A DNA stretch of 64,000 bases from Dehalobacterium sp040766325 (GTDB taxonomy: Bacteria > Bacillota > Dehalobacteriia > Dehalobacteriales > Dehalobacteriaceae): assembly GCA_040766325.1 (NCBI GenBank), contig JAXGQR010000006.1:62001-126000 (forward strand). Direction: 5' to 3'. The notes beneath the pieces are model-generated. The model ran no database searches. It had not been told where the DNA came from and was given only the letters and a program-made list of their open reading frames with translations. Positions 17,036 through 25,851 of this stretch are shown here, in pieces. Within the stretch, counting starts at the first letter, position 1. Every line of letters starts with the position of its first letter. A program made the translations under genes and the position numbers.

Positions 17036-17074
17036 GAAATAAGAGAACCGCATCTATGTATCACTGTGTATTAA

Positions 17075-17103
17075 TTGAAAATAAGGGGCTCGAATGATAT
17101 AAT
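17075..17103 (+). promoter_or_regulatory. Promoter of the SLH protein at 17153
   Basis: TTGAAA (17075-17080) and TATAAT (17098-17103), 17-bp spacer. A short ACCGG/CCGGT hairpin follows before the GGGGGG ribosome site. Confidence 0.65.
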
Positions 17104-17152
17104 TTAACCAATATGGGGAAAAACCGGCATCTACCGGTATGGGGGGAAATTC

Positions 17153-18415
17153 ATGAAAAATTACGGAAAATGGCTGGTAGCAATAATCATAGGAGTAATG
17201 GTGTTATCTCTGGGTATGACTGCGTTGGGCGCGCAGAATAAGGAAACCTTAAGGCTAAATCGGGAATATATTGAGAACCACCTACAGGGTAATCGTGCCG
17301 TCTTTAAAATGATGCATTCAGAGCGCAGTGTCAAGGAACTGGAGATTACAGACGAGGCCTTATCATATATGGAGAACAAGGGCATTTATATCACCTTGGA
17401 AACCCTCCATATGACCCTGGACATTGCACCGGAAATTTTTAAAACCGGGGAATGGCAGACTGCTCTTAAGTCCAGGGAGCCATTAAGCGCACGCATTATC
17501 ATCGAAAGAGGCAGCGGTATCAAGGTTACCGAGAACTTTGATCAATGGTACTATCAACAATTGGGTCTGTCCCGCTTAGGTACTTCATCCTGGGAAATAT
17601 CCGGGGAGATTCTTGTGGCCGGTGTGCCGCAATATGAGATCCGGGATTTTGCTTCCCCCTTGACTGTTCGGCTAAAATACCCCGCTGAAGCGATTACCAA
17701 TGTCGCGGACGAAAATAAGCTTTCCATGTTTCTCTTTGATAAAACCAGGAGTAAATGGATTGATCTAGGGGGAATAATTGATCAGAAAAACAAAACCATT
17801 CAATTTAATATAAAGACTCCGGGCTTATTTATGATCGTTGTTGCCGATCACAAGCCCCAGCAAGGGCAGAAATCTACGGATTTTAAAGGACATTGGGCGG
17901 AAAGTGATATCTTGGCTATGATGGAAAAAAAGGTAGTTAACTTACCGGAGGAGGGAAAGTTTTATCCCAATCGAGAAATAACCCGGGCAGAATTTGCCGC
18001 CTATGTTGTGAGAACCTTAGGCTTAACCTCTGAAAGCGGCACTCAAAGGTTTCAGGATGTAACAGCAAATCATCCCCATTATCAAGACATCATAACCGCG
18101 GCTCATCATGGGATTGTCCTGGGGGTAGGAGCAGATCGTTTTGCCCCCAACAGTAATATTACCCGCCAGGAAATAGCCGTAATGATTGCTCGCGGTATAA
18201 AAGCAGCGGGAAAAACATCACCTGTCGAGGACAATGTACTGCAAAAATATCAGGATCAAAGTGCGATTGCTCCATGGGCGCGGGCGAGCTGTGCTCAAGT
18301 GGTCCATGCCGGGATCATGGTGGGTAAAAGCGAGGGGCTTTTTGTTCCTGAAGCTCATACCAGCCGGGCAGAGGCGATTGTTTTACTGCACCGACTTTCC
18401 AAAAACGTGGATTAA
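17153..18415 (+). CDS. SLH-domain surface protein, C-terminal SLH triplet
   Basis: Exported protein of 420 aa with an N-terminal signal sequence (membrane segment about 8-25, cleavage near TALGAQ). An unrecognised N-terminal region of about 220 residues is followed by three SLH motifs: FKGHWAESDILAMMEKKVV, FQDVTANHPHYQDIITAAHH and a third from about residue 350 with APWARASCAQVVHAGIM. Conserved SLH pieces include YPNREITRAEFAAYVV and APNSNITRQEIAVMIA. It should bind pyruvylated wall polymer on the cell surface. It has its own promoter and terminator, so it is monocistronic. What the N-terminal region does is unknown. Confidence 0.88.
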   Translation: MKNYGKWLVAIIIGVMVLSLGMTALGAQNKETLRLNREYIENHLQGNRAVFKMMHSERSVKELEITDEALSYMENKGIYITLETLHMTLDIAPEIFKTGEWQTALKSREPLSARIIIERGSGIKVTENFDQWYYQQLGLSRLGTSSWEISGEILVAGVPQYEIRDFASPLTVRLKYPAEAITNVADENKLSMFLFDKTRSKWIDLGGIIDQKNKTIQFNIKTPGLFMIVVADHKPQQGQKSTDFKGHWAESDILAMMEKKVVNLPEEGKFYPNREITRAEFAAYVVRTLGLTSESGTQRFQDVTANHPHYQDIITAAHHGIVLGVGADRFAPNSNITRQEIAVMIARGIKAAGKTSPVEDNVLQKYQDQSAIAPWARASCAQVVHAGIMVGKSEGLFVPEAHTSRAEAIVLLHRLSKNVD

Positions 18416-18438
18416 TGCATTAAATTAGATTTACTAGC

Positions 18439-18481
18439 CCGCCACTTATTGCAGGAGCGTCATAAGTGGCGGTTAATTTTT
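18439..18481 (+). terminator. Intrinsic terminator after the SLH protein gene
   Basis: Perfect 11-bp stem (CCGCCACTTAT/ATAAGTGGCGG) followed by TTAATTTTT. Confidence 0.7.
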
Positions 18482-18592
18482 GGCGATAAATGAATTTTTT
18501 TTAAGATCATAGGCAGGGATTCTTTATGATACATAGAAGTCAATATTACGACAATTTTTCCATATATTTTTCTATTTAAGGAGGAAGCAAAA

Positions 18593-20413
18593 TTGAATGT
18601 GAGAAAGAAATGTTTGCCGATTGCGGTGATACTGTGCTTGTTTTTTGTTTTTGGCACTGTGGCAATGGCAGCAGAAACAACATTAACGGATGTATCCGGC
18701 CATTGGGCGGAAGATTACATCGTGGAATGGCATCAGAGAGATGTGATTGGCGGCTATCCCGATAGCACTTTTCAACCCAATCGTGACATTACCCGGGCGG
18801 AATTTATTACCATTATAAATCAAGCTTTGGGTTGTACCGAAGTGGAAGGAATCAATTTTTCTGATGTGCAGCAGGGCAACTGGTTTTATGGCGAGGTGGC
18901 AAAAGCTGTAAAAACCGGATATATGACCGGTTATCCTAATGGCACCTTTCAACCTAACAGCCCCATCAGCCGCCAGGAAGCGGCCATAGTTTTTTCTCGG
19001 ATTATGGCACTGGAGAATAATGAAAAGGAAACGGAAAAATTTGCTGATGGGAAGCAAATCCCGTCTTGGAGCAAAGGTTTGGTAGGGGCAATCGCCCAAG
19101 CAGGTTACATGGGCGGCTATCCTGACGGAACCTTTCAGCCTACCAAATCCATCACACGTGCTGAGACGGTAGTTTCATTGGATCGGATCATCGGCTCATA
19201 TTTTAATGAGCCCGCAACTTACGGTTCAAAAACAGAAACCACAGTGGTAGAAGGTAATGTCACTATTACTGCAGCAGACGTCACCCTGGAAAATGTGCTT
19301 ATTAAAGGAAACCTCTATCTGGCCGAAGGAATTGGCCAGGGTACGGTTTATTTGAATAATGTTACCGTGGAAGGAAAAACCATTATTCGCGGCGGCGGGA
19401 CAGATAGCGTGATCATGTATAATTTTAATGGACAAACTGTGATTGTGGATTTGCCTGAGGGGGCCAATGTACGTATCCTTGCCCAAGGCACCAGTACAGT
19501 TGACGAAGTGATTATGGAATCGGACGGGATCTTGGAAACACAAGAGCTTACCGAAGACGGCTTTTTCACGGTGACTATTCCAGGAGATGCAGAAGTAATT
19601 CTGATCGGCTCCTTTAATGATGTGGAAATCTCCGGATCTAATGCCATCCTTAACTTAAAAGAAGGAACCGTTGAGAGTTTGACCATTCAAGAGGAGGCCG
19701 ATAATACACAGGTGATCTTAGGAACGGACACCTCTGTTACCCTGCTCACCGTACAATCCCCTGCCACTGTTACCGGAGAAGGATCAATTGATACGGCACG
19801 CATTGAGAGCTCCCATGTCACTATCGAACAGGCGCCTCAAGAAGTGGAGTTAGCGGAAGATGTGGCCAATGTTAATGTAGACGGTAAGGAAATCGGCGGT
19901 AAAGATTCAGACCCGGATGATGACAAGATCATCGGTGGTGGCGGCGGTGGCGGTGGAGACGTCTATCCGCGCATTACCGTGGAAGAAATTACCCTGGTAC
20001 TAAAAGATCAGGAAGGAAATGTTACCTTAGCTAAGGGGACGGATTCCTTTGAATTTGATCTTACAGAAATTGATGATCTCATCTTCTTTACAGGAATTGA
20101 AATTGACGGTCGCTATACGCAAAAAGGTACTTTGGTTGTTAAGGGAGTAGAAATTGACGGAACCCCACGGGAGACCTTACCTGGATTCCCTGAAATTTCC
20201 CTTATCAGTAAAAACAAAGCCACCATTAGTGAGCAAGGTTATATTTCTACAGACAGTATCATTAATGAGGTCATCCGCGCTTTGGATACAGGTGCTGAAG
20301 GAGTCAGTTTAAAGATGCTGAGAATCTTAGGATCAGAGATTGTCATTAATGGTTATGTGGAAAGATCCGGATATAGTGACAGCCGGACTATTTCCGTAAC
20401 CGTTAATCTCTAA
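18593..20413 (+). CDS. SLH-domain protein with beta-solenoid-like region and poly-Gly linker
   Basis: Exported protein of 606 aa. A signal peptide (VILCLFFVFGTVAMAAE) is followed by three SLH motifs in residues 30-200 (GGYPDSTFQPNRDITRAEF, TGYPNGTFQPNSPISRQEA, GGYPDGTFQPTKSITRAET). Residues about 215-420 are short hydrophobic strands (NVTITAADVTLENVLIKGNL) suggesting a right-handed beta helix. An acidic stretch and eight glycines (GGGGGGGGD, about residue 447) then lead to a compact C-terminal domain. It is built to display a domain on a stalk above an SLH anchor (inference). TTG 18593 follows AAGGAGGAAG with 7-bp spacing; in-frame GTG 18599 is less well placed. Confidence 0.87.
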   Translation: MNVRKKCLPIAVILCLFFVFGTVAMAAETTLTDVSGHWAEDYIVEWHQRDVIGGYPDSTFQPNRDITRAEFITIINQALGCTEVEGINFSDVQQGNWFYGEVAKAVKTGYMTGYPNGTFQPNSPISRQEAAIVFSRIMALENNEKETEKFADGKQIPSWSKGLVGAIAQAGYMGGYPDGTFQPTKSITRAETVVSLDRIIGSYFNEPATYGSKTETTVVEGNVTITAADVTLENVLIKGNLYLAEGIGQGTVYLNNVTVEGKTIIRGGGTDSVIMYNFNGQTVIVDLPEGANVRILAQGTSTVDEVIMESDGILETQELTEDGFFTVTIPGDAEVILIGSFNDVEISGSNAILNLKEGTVESLTIQEEADNTQVILGTDTSVTLLTVQSPATVTGEGSIDTARIESSHVTIEQAPQEVELAEDVANVNVDGKEIGGKDSDPDDDKIIGGGGGGGGDVYPRITVEEITLVLKDQEGNVTLAKGTDSFEFDLTEIDDLIFFTGIEIDGRYTQKGTLVVKGVEIDGTPRETLPGFPEISLISKNKATISEQGYISTDSIINEVIRALDTGAEGVSLKMLRILGSEIVINGYVERSGYSDSRTISVTVNL

Positions 20414-20429
20414 GCAAGCGACAGAAGAG

Positions 20430-20476
20430 GAGCTGCCCCATGCAAGATTAGCTAATTTTCAGGGGCAGCTTTTTTA
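20430..20476 (+). terminator. Intrinsic terminator
   Basis: AGCTGCCCC (20431-20439) pairs with GGGGCAGCT (20462-20470), followed by a T run. Confidence 0.78.
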
Positions 20477-20582
20477 TTTTGTCCCAATCAATCTTTCCCA
20501 TGTTTTTAATTCACTAATTTTGTGATAGAATAAAGGCGTTATTTGAATACAGAAGAGCTTTATGGAGGGCGAGCGTAGGGTG

Positions 20583-22571
20583 ATGGATAAAGGCTGGAGA
20601 TGGATATTAACAGGTGCAATTATAGTGGGGATGTTGATGGCCGGATATGTAGCCGGGGCGCGTATAGGAATAGAGCAGGATAACAAGGAAATCGCAGCTG
20701 TTTTAGACTGGAAACAGGTCGTAGAACTGGCAAAAAAAGAAAATATTTCTGAGGAAATGGTCTTAGAAAAATTTCAAGAAGAAATTACAGGAGTGCTTTT
20801 TAAAGAGACTACCGTCAATGATCTAAGGGCTAAAGGAGATTTGCTTTTAAAAACTGGGATTGAAATGCAGTGGGATCTAAGAACCGGTGCCAATCAAGGG
20901 TTAAAGAGTATGGAGACCGGCCAGGATGAGCAGATTCAAGAGGATTGGACCTATTTGATCTTTGCAGATGAAGAGGTTATGGCGCGGGTGCAAAAAAATC
21001 TCTCCTTAAAGTTGGCCGATCAAAACCCTCAGCTTCTCAGCTGCTATCTGCAGGCACCCCAAGGTTCTGTGCCGGTACTAGGCACATCTCTTTCGGGCAA
21101 TGATATTGTCTTAACCGGGGTTGGATTTGAAGAAAAAGCGTTATCTTTGGTACGTGCCATGGGTTTACATATTATTCCGCAAATTCGTTCCTGGCGCAAT
21201 GTGTCGGAGGCAAGTCTGGAAGTGGTCTTTGAGCAGTTTCAAGATGCGCCTATTTCCGCAGTATTTTTTAATGATAAAGATATACCCGGAATCGGTTTAC
21301 CGGCGCATCGGCAGAAGGAAGCATTAAAGGCTCTTGCTGATCGCATTGCAGGCCGCAATGTCCCTCTGGGCATGATTGAATTTTTCCCACAGAAAGGCAT
21401 CAGTACCGTAGGTCAATATCTTGATAAGAATATCCTGCGCATGCATTCCATCGGTGAGGCGGAGATGTTGACGATGACTCAAAGTCGTGCTGTGGAGCGC
21501 TACGCCTTAGCCGTTACGGATCGGGATATTCGGGTGCTTTTAGTGCGGTTAATTCCTGATTTGAGTATCAAAGATCAGAGCTCTTATTTGATAGAATTAA
21601 AATCCTCCATCGAAGGTGAAGGTTATAAGTTTGGCAGCCCGAAAGCCTTTGGTTCATTGCCTTTTTCCCGATTGTATCTAGCCTTGATCGGACTGGGCGT
21701 TACTGCCGGCGGGATACTCATACTGGAGCAATTAAAGTTGAGGAAATTTGGCTTGGCTTTGGGTGCCTTAGGTTTTATGGGCTTTCTGGGGTTATTGTTC
21801 ATCGGTGAGATCGGTATGGCCAGAAAGGGGATGGCTTTAATGGCTGTTATAATATTTCCTATTTTGGCTGTGACTATTTGTCTGGAGGAAAAACCTTCCT
21901 GTATTGGGAAAACAATTCTCAATTTTATAAAGATGGTTTTGATATCCATGATTGGTGCTTTGCTCATGGTTGGTCTTTTAGGGGATAAAACCTTTATGTA
22001 TACCCTGGATCAATTTATGGGGGTGAAGCTGGCTCATGTGGTACCGCTTTTTCTCATTGTCTTGATTTTCTATTTCTTTAAAGGTTGGGGTCATCCTCTC
22101 ATCAAGGTGGGAAAGGCTTTAAACTCCACCATAGCTGTGAAGCATGTAGTTCTTTTAGGTGTTTTAGGTATTGTGCTGCTGGTGTACGTGATGCGGACCG
22201 GCAATGACAGTGGTGCTGTCTCGGCTTGGGAATTGACCTTCCGTTCAGCCTTGGATGATTTGTTGGCTGTCAGGCCGCGCACGAAAGAATTTCTCATCGG
22301 TCATCCTCTCATGGTTTTATTGATCTATTTGGGCTATCGGGATAAGTATCTGCCGATTTTAGCGGTGGCCATGATTGGGCAGGTTTCCCTGGTAAATACC
22401 TTTGCTCATATTCATACGCCGATAATTATTTCTCTAATACGCACTTTTAATGGTATTTGGCTGGGGATTGGCATCGGGTTGTTGTTAATCATTCTTTGGA
22501 ATGCAGGACAAAAGTTGATGGCTCGGATTCAAGCCCTTATTGCAGCCACGGATCAAGGGGCAGAGCGTTAG
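20583..22571 (+). CDS. DUF5693 family polytopic membrane protein
   Basis: Membrane protein of about 662 aa: one N-terminal helix (WILTGAIIVGMLMAGYVAGA), an extracytoplasmic domain of about 330 residues, and eight or nine more helices from about residue 360. Members of this family are regularly found next to csaB in SLH-bearing Firmicutes, and here csaB follows after 58 bp. That context suggests a part in making or exporting the pyruvylated wall polymer; no catalytic motif is visible, so this is guilt by association. The start is uncertain: ATG 20583, GTG 20580 and ATG 20562 are in frame, and the GGAGGG at 20564 argues against 20562. Confidence 0.82.
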   Translation: MDKGWRWILTGAIIVGMLMAGYVAGARIGIEQDNKEIAAVLDWKQVVELAKKENISEEMVLEKFQEEITGVLFKETTVNDLRAKGDLLLKTGIEMQWDLRTGANQGLKSMETGQDEQIQEDWTYLIFADEEVMARVQKNLSLKLADQNPQLLSCYLQAPQGSVPVLGTSLSGNDIVLTGVGFEEKALSLVRAMGLHIIPQIRSWRNVSEASLEVVFEQFQDAPISAVFFNDKDIPGIGLPAHRQKEALKALADRIAGRNVPLGMIEFFPQKGISTVGQYLDKNILRMHSIGEAEMLTMTQSRAVERYALAVTDRDIRVLLVRLIPDLSIKDQSSYLIELKSSIEGEGYKFGSPKAFGSLPFSRLYLALIGLGVTAGGILILEQLKLRKFGLALGALGFMGFLGLLFIGEIGMARKGMALMAVIIFPILAVTICLEEKPSCIGKTILNFIKMVLISMIGALLMVGLLGDKTFMYTLDQFMGVKLAHVVPLFLIVLIFYFFKGWGHPLIKVGKALNSTIAVKHVVLLGVLGIVLLVYVMRTGNDSGAVSAWELTFRSALDDLLAVRPRTKEFLIGHPLMVLLIYLGYRDKYLPILAVAMIGQVSLVNTFAHIHTPIIISLIRTFNGIWLGIGIGLLLIILWNAGQKLMARIQALIAATDQGAER

Positions 22572-22629
22572 GGAAAATATAATGGCGAAAGAAATGGCGA
22601 AAGAATAAGAAGAAAAAGGTTGACATTAA

Positions 22630-23736
22630 ATGAAAAAAGTTGTTTTGTCAGGCTATTATGGCTTTAATAATATTGGAGACGAGGCTGTGCTGATTGCCAT
22701 TGTCCAAGCCTTAAAAAAAGAAATACCGGATGTGGAGATTACCGTACTTTCCTACGATCCTCCCAGAACAGAAAAACAGCTCAAGGTTAAAGCTGTTAAT
22801 CGCTGGCGTCTATCTCAAATCATCGGCGCCATCAAGGAATGTGATTTATTTATTAGCGGCGGAGGGAGCTTGCTTCAGGATGTAACAGGGAAGAAAAGTA
22901 TTCTCTATTATCTGGGCATTATTACCATTGCCCTCTGGTGGAAAAAACCCACCATGATTTATGCCCAAGGTATTGGACCGGTGCAAAGCTCCTGGGCGCG
23001 AAAACTGGTCGGGCAGGTCTTGAACAAGATGGATCTGATTTCTGTAAGGGATGAAGCGTCCCGAGCAGATTTATCTGCTATGGGCGTAACCCGGCCACCA
23101 ATGTACGTTACGGTGGATCCTGTTATGGGGTTGGAACGAGGGGAAGACATACCCATCATGAATAAAATCCCCCTGCTCAATGAAGATGATAGAAGAATGG
23201 TGGGGATTAGTCTGCGCCAATGGCCGGGCTTAGACCTGAAGGAATGTGCAAAATTCGCTGATTATTTAGCAGAACAGGGCTTTAAGGTGGTTTTTTTACC
23301 CTTTCATTTTCCAGAGGATATTTCTGTCTGTCGTGATGCGGCAAAGCTGATGCAGCAGGAAAATTACCTGATTAAGGATAATTTAACTCCTATGGAAATG
23401 ATGCATGTTGTAGGAAAAATGGACTTGGTGGTTGGTATGCGGCTCCATGCCTTAATTATGTCAGGGGCTCAAGGGGTCCCCTTTTTGGCCATTGAATATG
23501 ATCCTAAGGTAGGACGATATGCTAACTTAATGGGAACAGAACCGGCTTGTTCGGTAGAAGCGATGTCTCATAAGATTTTACTGAAAAAAGCGGAACAAAT
23601 TCTGGCTGATTACAGTCTAATTAGAGAAAGTTTGCTACAAAAGGCAAGATGGTGCCGTTTAGAAGCACAAAAACCGGCTCAATGGGCAGCAGAAATAGTT
23701 AACCGTTCCAATTCGAAAAAAGGAAGTAAAGTATGA
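22630..23736 (+). CDS. csaB: Polysaccharide pyruvyl transferase CsaB
   Basis: Enzyme of 368 aa that puts a pyruvate ketal on ManNAc of the secondary wall polymer, using PEP; the product is the ligand of SLH domains. Characteristic blocks are LSGYYGFNNIGDEAVL at the N-terminus, LFISGGGSLLQDVTG, MIYAQGIGPV and the C-terminal VVGMRLHALIMSGAQGVP with the conserved RLH. Length and motifs match CsaB of Bacillus anthracis and Thermus type. The GATG overlap with murJ (ATG 23733) indicates coupled translation. With three SLH proteins in this window its role is well supported. Confidence 0.95.
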   Translation: MKKVVLSGYYGFNNIGDEAVLIAIVQALKKEIPDVEITVLSYDPPRTEKQLKVKAVNRWRLSQIIGAIKECDLFISGGGSLLQDVTGKKSILYYLGIITIALWWKKPTMIYAQGIGPVQSSWARKLVGQVLNKMDLISVRDEASRADLSAMGVTRPPMYVTVDPVMGLERGEDIPIMNKIPLLNEDDRRMVGISLRQWPGLDLKECAKFADYLAEQGFKVVFLPFHFPEDISVCRDAAKLMQQENYLIKDNLTPMEMMHVVGKMDLVVGMRLHALIMSGAQGVPFLAIEYDPKVGRYANLMGTEPACSVEAMSHKILLKKAEQILADYSLIRESLLQKARWCRLEAQKPAQWAAEIVNRSNSKKGSKV

Positions 23737-25298
23737 AAAACAGTATCGGTAAAGCGGTAAGTGTGGTTCTTATTATGAATTTAGCCACTAAGCTTTTAGG
23801 GTTTGTCCGGGAAATGGTCATTGCCTATGGTTTTGGCGCCAGCTTTATGACGGATGCTTATCTCATTGCCTATACTATCCCCTATTTTTTACAGGCGATT
23901 TTAGGATTTGCTTTAGTCAGTGCTGTGGTACCGGTGTTGACAAAGTATCTAGTGGATGAAAATTATAACGAGACCTGGCATGTAGCAAGTACCATTTTGA
24001 ATTTAACCGCTGTAGTATTGGCAGTTGTAACCGTTATAGGGATTGCCGGAGCGGGCATCCTGGTCAAAATTACAGCCCCCGGCGCAGTTACTGAACTAGC
24101 CTCCTTAGCCACCTATTTGACCCGTATTATGTTCCCTTCCGTGATTTTTATGGGTGTGGGCATGGTTATTTCGGGAATTCTCAATGCTTCTTATAAATTT
24201 GCGGCACCTGCTTTTGCTCCGGGCTTTTCCAACATCATTATAATTCTCTCCGTACTCCTGTTTTCCTCCCGCTATGGGATTACGGGACTGGCCGTGGGGA
24301 CCTTAATCAGCTTTTTCGGTTTTTTGGTCATACAGATTCCCGTGTTAAGAAGGGTAAAGTTTAGATATCATTTGGTCTGGGATTTAAAGCACCCTGCAGT
24401 ACGCAATTTGGTCGTTACCCTCGTGCCAATCATTCTGGGGGTAGCGGTAAATCAGATCAATCTGGCCCTCAATCGCATTTTTGCCTCATGGCTTGCGGAA
24501 GGCAGTATCTCAGCCTTGAATTACGCTATGAAGCTGATGAATCTGCCCCAGGGGATTTTTGTCGCCGCGGTGGTGGCTGCTGTCTATCCAACCATGTCCG
24601 CATTTGCCATTAAAGGTGAGAAAAAGGCTTTAACGGATACTCTCTTTCGCGGACTGGGTATGGTGAGCTTAATTGCCATCCCTGCTGCTGCAGGCTTAAT
24701 GGTGCTTCGGGTTCCTATTGTGCAATTGCTCTTTGAACGGGGTGCTTTTGACCATCAGGCAACTCTGGCTACTGCTTCCGCCTTATTGTATTATTGTGTG
24801 GGACTTTTTCCCGCTTCCGCTAATATGGTGCTGACGCGAGCTTATTATGCCATCGGTGATGTAAAAAGACCGGTTTATGCAGGATTTTTTTCCGTGATGG
24901 TGAATATTATGCTCAGTGTGGTTCTGATGAAATATATGGCTCATTCCGGTTTGGCGTTGGCTCATTCTTTGGCCACTGGAGCCAACACTTTGTTCCTTTA
25001 TTTTGGTCTAAAAACACATCTTCCTTACTTAAAAGGAAAAACTCTTATTGTCTCTCTAGGTAAGATTTGTCTTGCTTCCGGTGTAATGGCTTTGGTAACT
25101 TGGGGCGCAGCGGTTTTTCTAGAGGCAAAGCTGGATATAAATATGGGGAGAAATCTGGCTCTTCTGGTGCTGAGCGCTATTACCCTTGGGGTTTTTACTT
25201 ACTTTATTGCTGTGATCCTGTTTAAGGTTGATGATGTGAAGGTCATGCTGGACACGTTGCTGAAAAAATTCAAAGGAAAAGCAGGAGAAAGAAAATAA
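23733..25298 (+). CDS. murJ: Lipid II flippase MurJ (MviN family)
   Basis: Integral membrane protein of 521 aa with the 14-helix MOP-superfamily layout. It moves lipid II, or a related lipid-linked wall precursor, across the cytoplasmic membrane. Family signatures include FVREMVIAYGFGASFMTDAY at the N-terminus and VAVNQINLALNRIFASWL in the middle; LLFERGAFDHQAT is also typical. It overlaps csaB by 4 bp. In this context it could serve secondary polymer export as well as peptidoglycan, which sequence alone cannot separate. A short basic tail (KKFKGKAGERK) ends the protein. Confidence 0.93.
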   Translation: MKNSIGKAVSVVLIMNLATKLLGFVREMVIAYGFGASFMTDAYLIAYTIPYFLQAILGFALVSAVVPVLTKYLVDENYNETWHVASTILNLTAVVLAVVTVIGIAGAGILVKITAPGAVTELASLATYLTRIMFPSVIFMGVGMVISGILNASYKFAAPAFAPGFSNIIIILSVLLFSSRYGITGLAVGTLISFFGFLVIQIPVLRRVKFRYHLVWDLKHPAVRNLVVTLVPIILGVAVNQINLALNRIFASWLAEGSISALNYAMKLMNLPQGIFVAAVVAAVYPTMSAFAIKGEKKALTDTLFRGLGMVSLIAIPAAAGLMVLRVPIVQLLFERGAFDHQATLATASALLYYCVGLFPASANMVLTRAYYAIGDVKRPVYAGFFSVMVNIMLSVVLMKYMAHSGLALAHSLATGANTLFLYFGLKTHLPYLKGKTLIVSLGKICLASGVMALVTWGAAVFLEAKLDINMGRNLALLVLSAITLGVFTYFIAVILFKVDDVKVMLDTLLKKFKGKAGERK

Positions 25299-25317
25299 AA
25301 TTTAATTGAGGTGAAAT

Positions 25318-25746
25318 ATGCTGGATATTAAAGAAATTCAAAAGATACTACCCCATCGTTATCCTTTCTTGCTGGTGGACAAAATATTAGAAATTGAGGA
25401 AGAGCGACGCATTATAGGACAAAAAAATGTCACTGTGAACGAACCTTTTTTTCAGGGGCATTTCCCCGGTTATCCGGTCATGCCGGGGGTCTTGATTGTG
25501 GAGGCTTTAGCCCAACTAGGGGCAGTGATGGTGCTGCGTAAGCCTGAGTTTGCCGGAAAAATTGCTTTCTTTGTCGGCATTGATAAGCTGCGTTTTCGCC
25601 GTCAGGTTATCCCTGGGGATGTGCTGCGCTTGGAAGTAGAGGTATTAAACTTCCGGGGTTCCATGGGGAAAGCCAAGGGACGGGCAACCGTAGATGGTGA
25701 AATTGCCTGTGAAGGGGAAATAATGTTTGCGATCCAAAAAAGTTAA
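25318..25746 (+). CDS. fabZ: 3-hydroxyacyl-ACP dehydratase FabZ
   Basis: Hot-dog fold enzyme of 142 aa, the standard FabZ size, which removes water from 3-hydroxyacyl-ACP in fatty acid elongation. LPHRYPFLLVDKI opens the protein, and GHFPGYPVMPGVLIVEAL carries the catalytic His and, further on, the Glu. It begins 19 bp after murJ with a GAGGTGA ribosome site. In many Firmicutes fabZ sits among envelope genes, as here, away from the main fab cluster. The product is cytosolic and probably hexameric. Confidence 0.96.
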   Translation: MLDIKEIQKILPHRYPFLLVDKILEIEEERRIIGQKNVTVNEPFFQGHFPGYPVMPGVLIVEALAQLGAVMVLRKPEFAGKIAFFVGIDKLRFRRQVIPGDVLRLEVEVLNFRGSMGKAKGRATVDGEIACEGEIMFAIQKS

Positions 25747-25775
25747 GTTATCCGGTATATTTTGCAAAATCAATC

Positions 25776-25804
25776 TTGTCTTTTAGAGTTACTCGTATTA
25801 AACT
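25776..25804 (+). promoter_or_regulatory. Weak candidate promoter before tagO
   Basis: TTGTCT (25776-25781) and TAAACT (25799-25804) with a 17-bp spacer in the 105-bp gap between fabZ and tagO. Confidence 0.3.
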
Positions 25805-25851
25805 AGGTCTGATGCATATTTTATGATTGTGTAGATTAGGGAGAGGGAAAA

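Noticed and set aside
16781..17064. Two minus-strand frames with repeated peptides over the repeat array
   Set aside because: The peptides only reflect the 41-bp DNA repeats; no ribosome site, and two frames are equally open.
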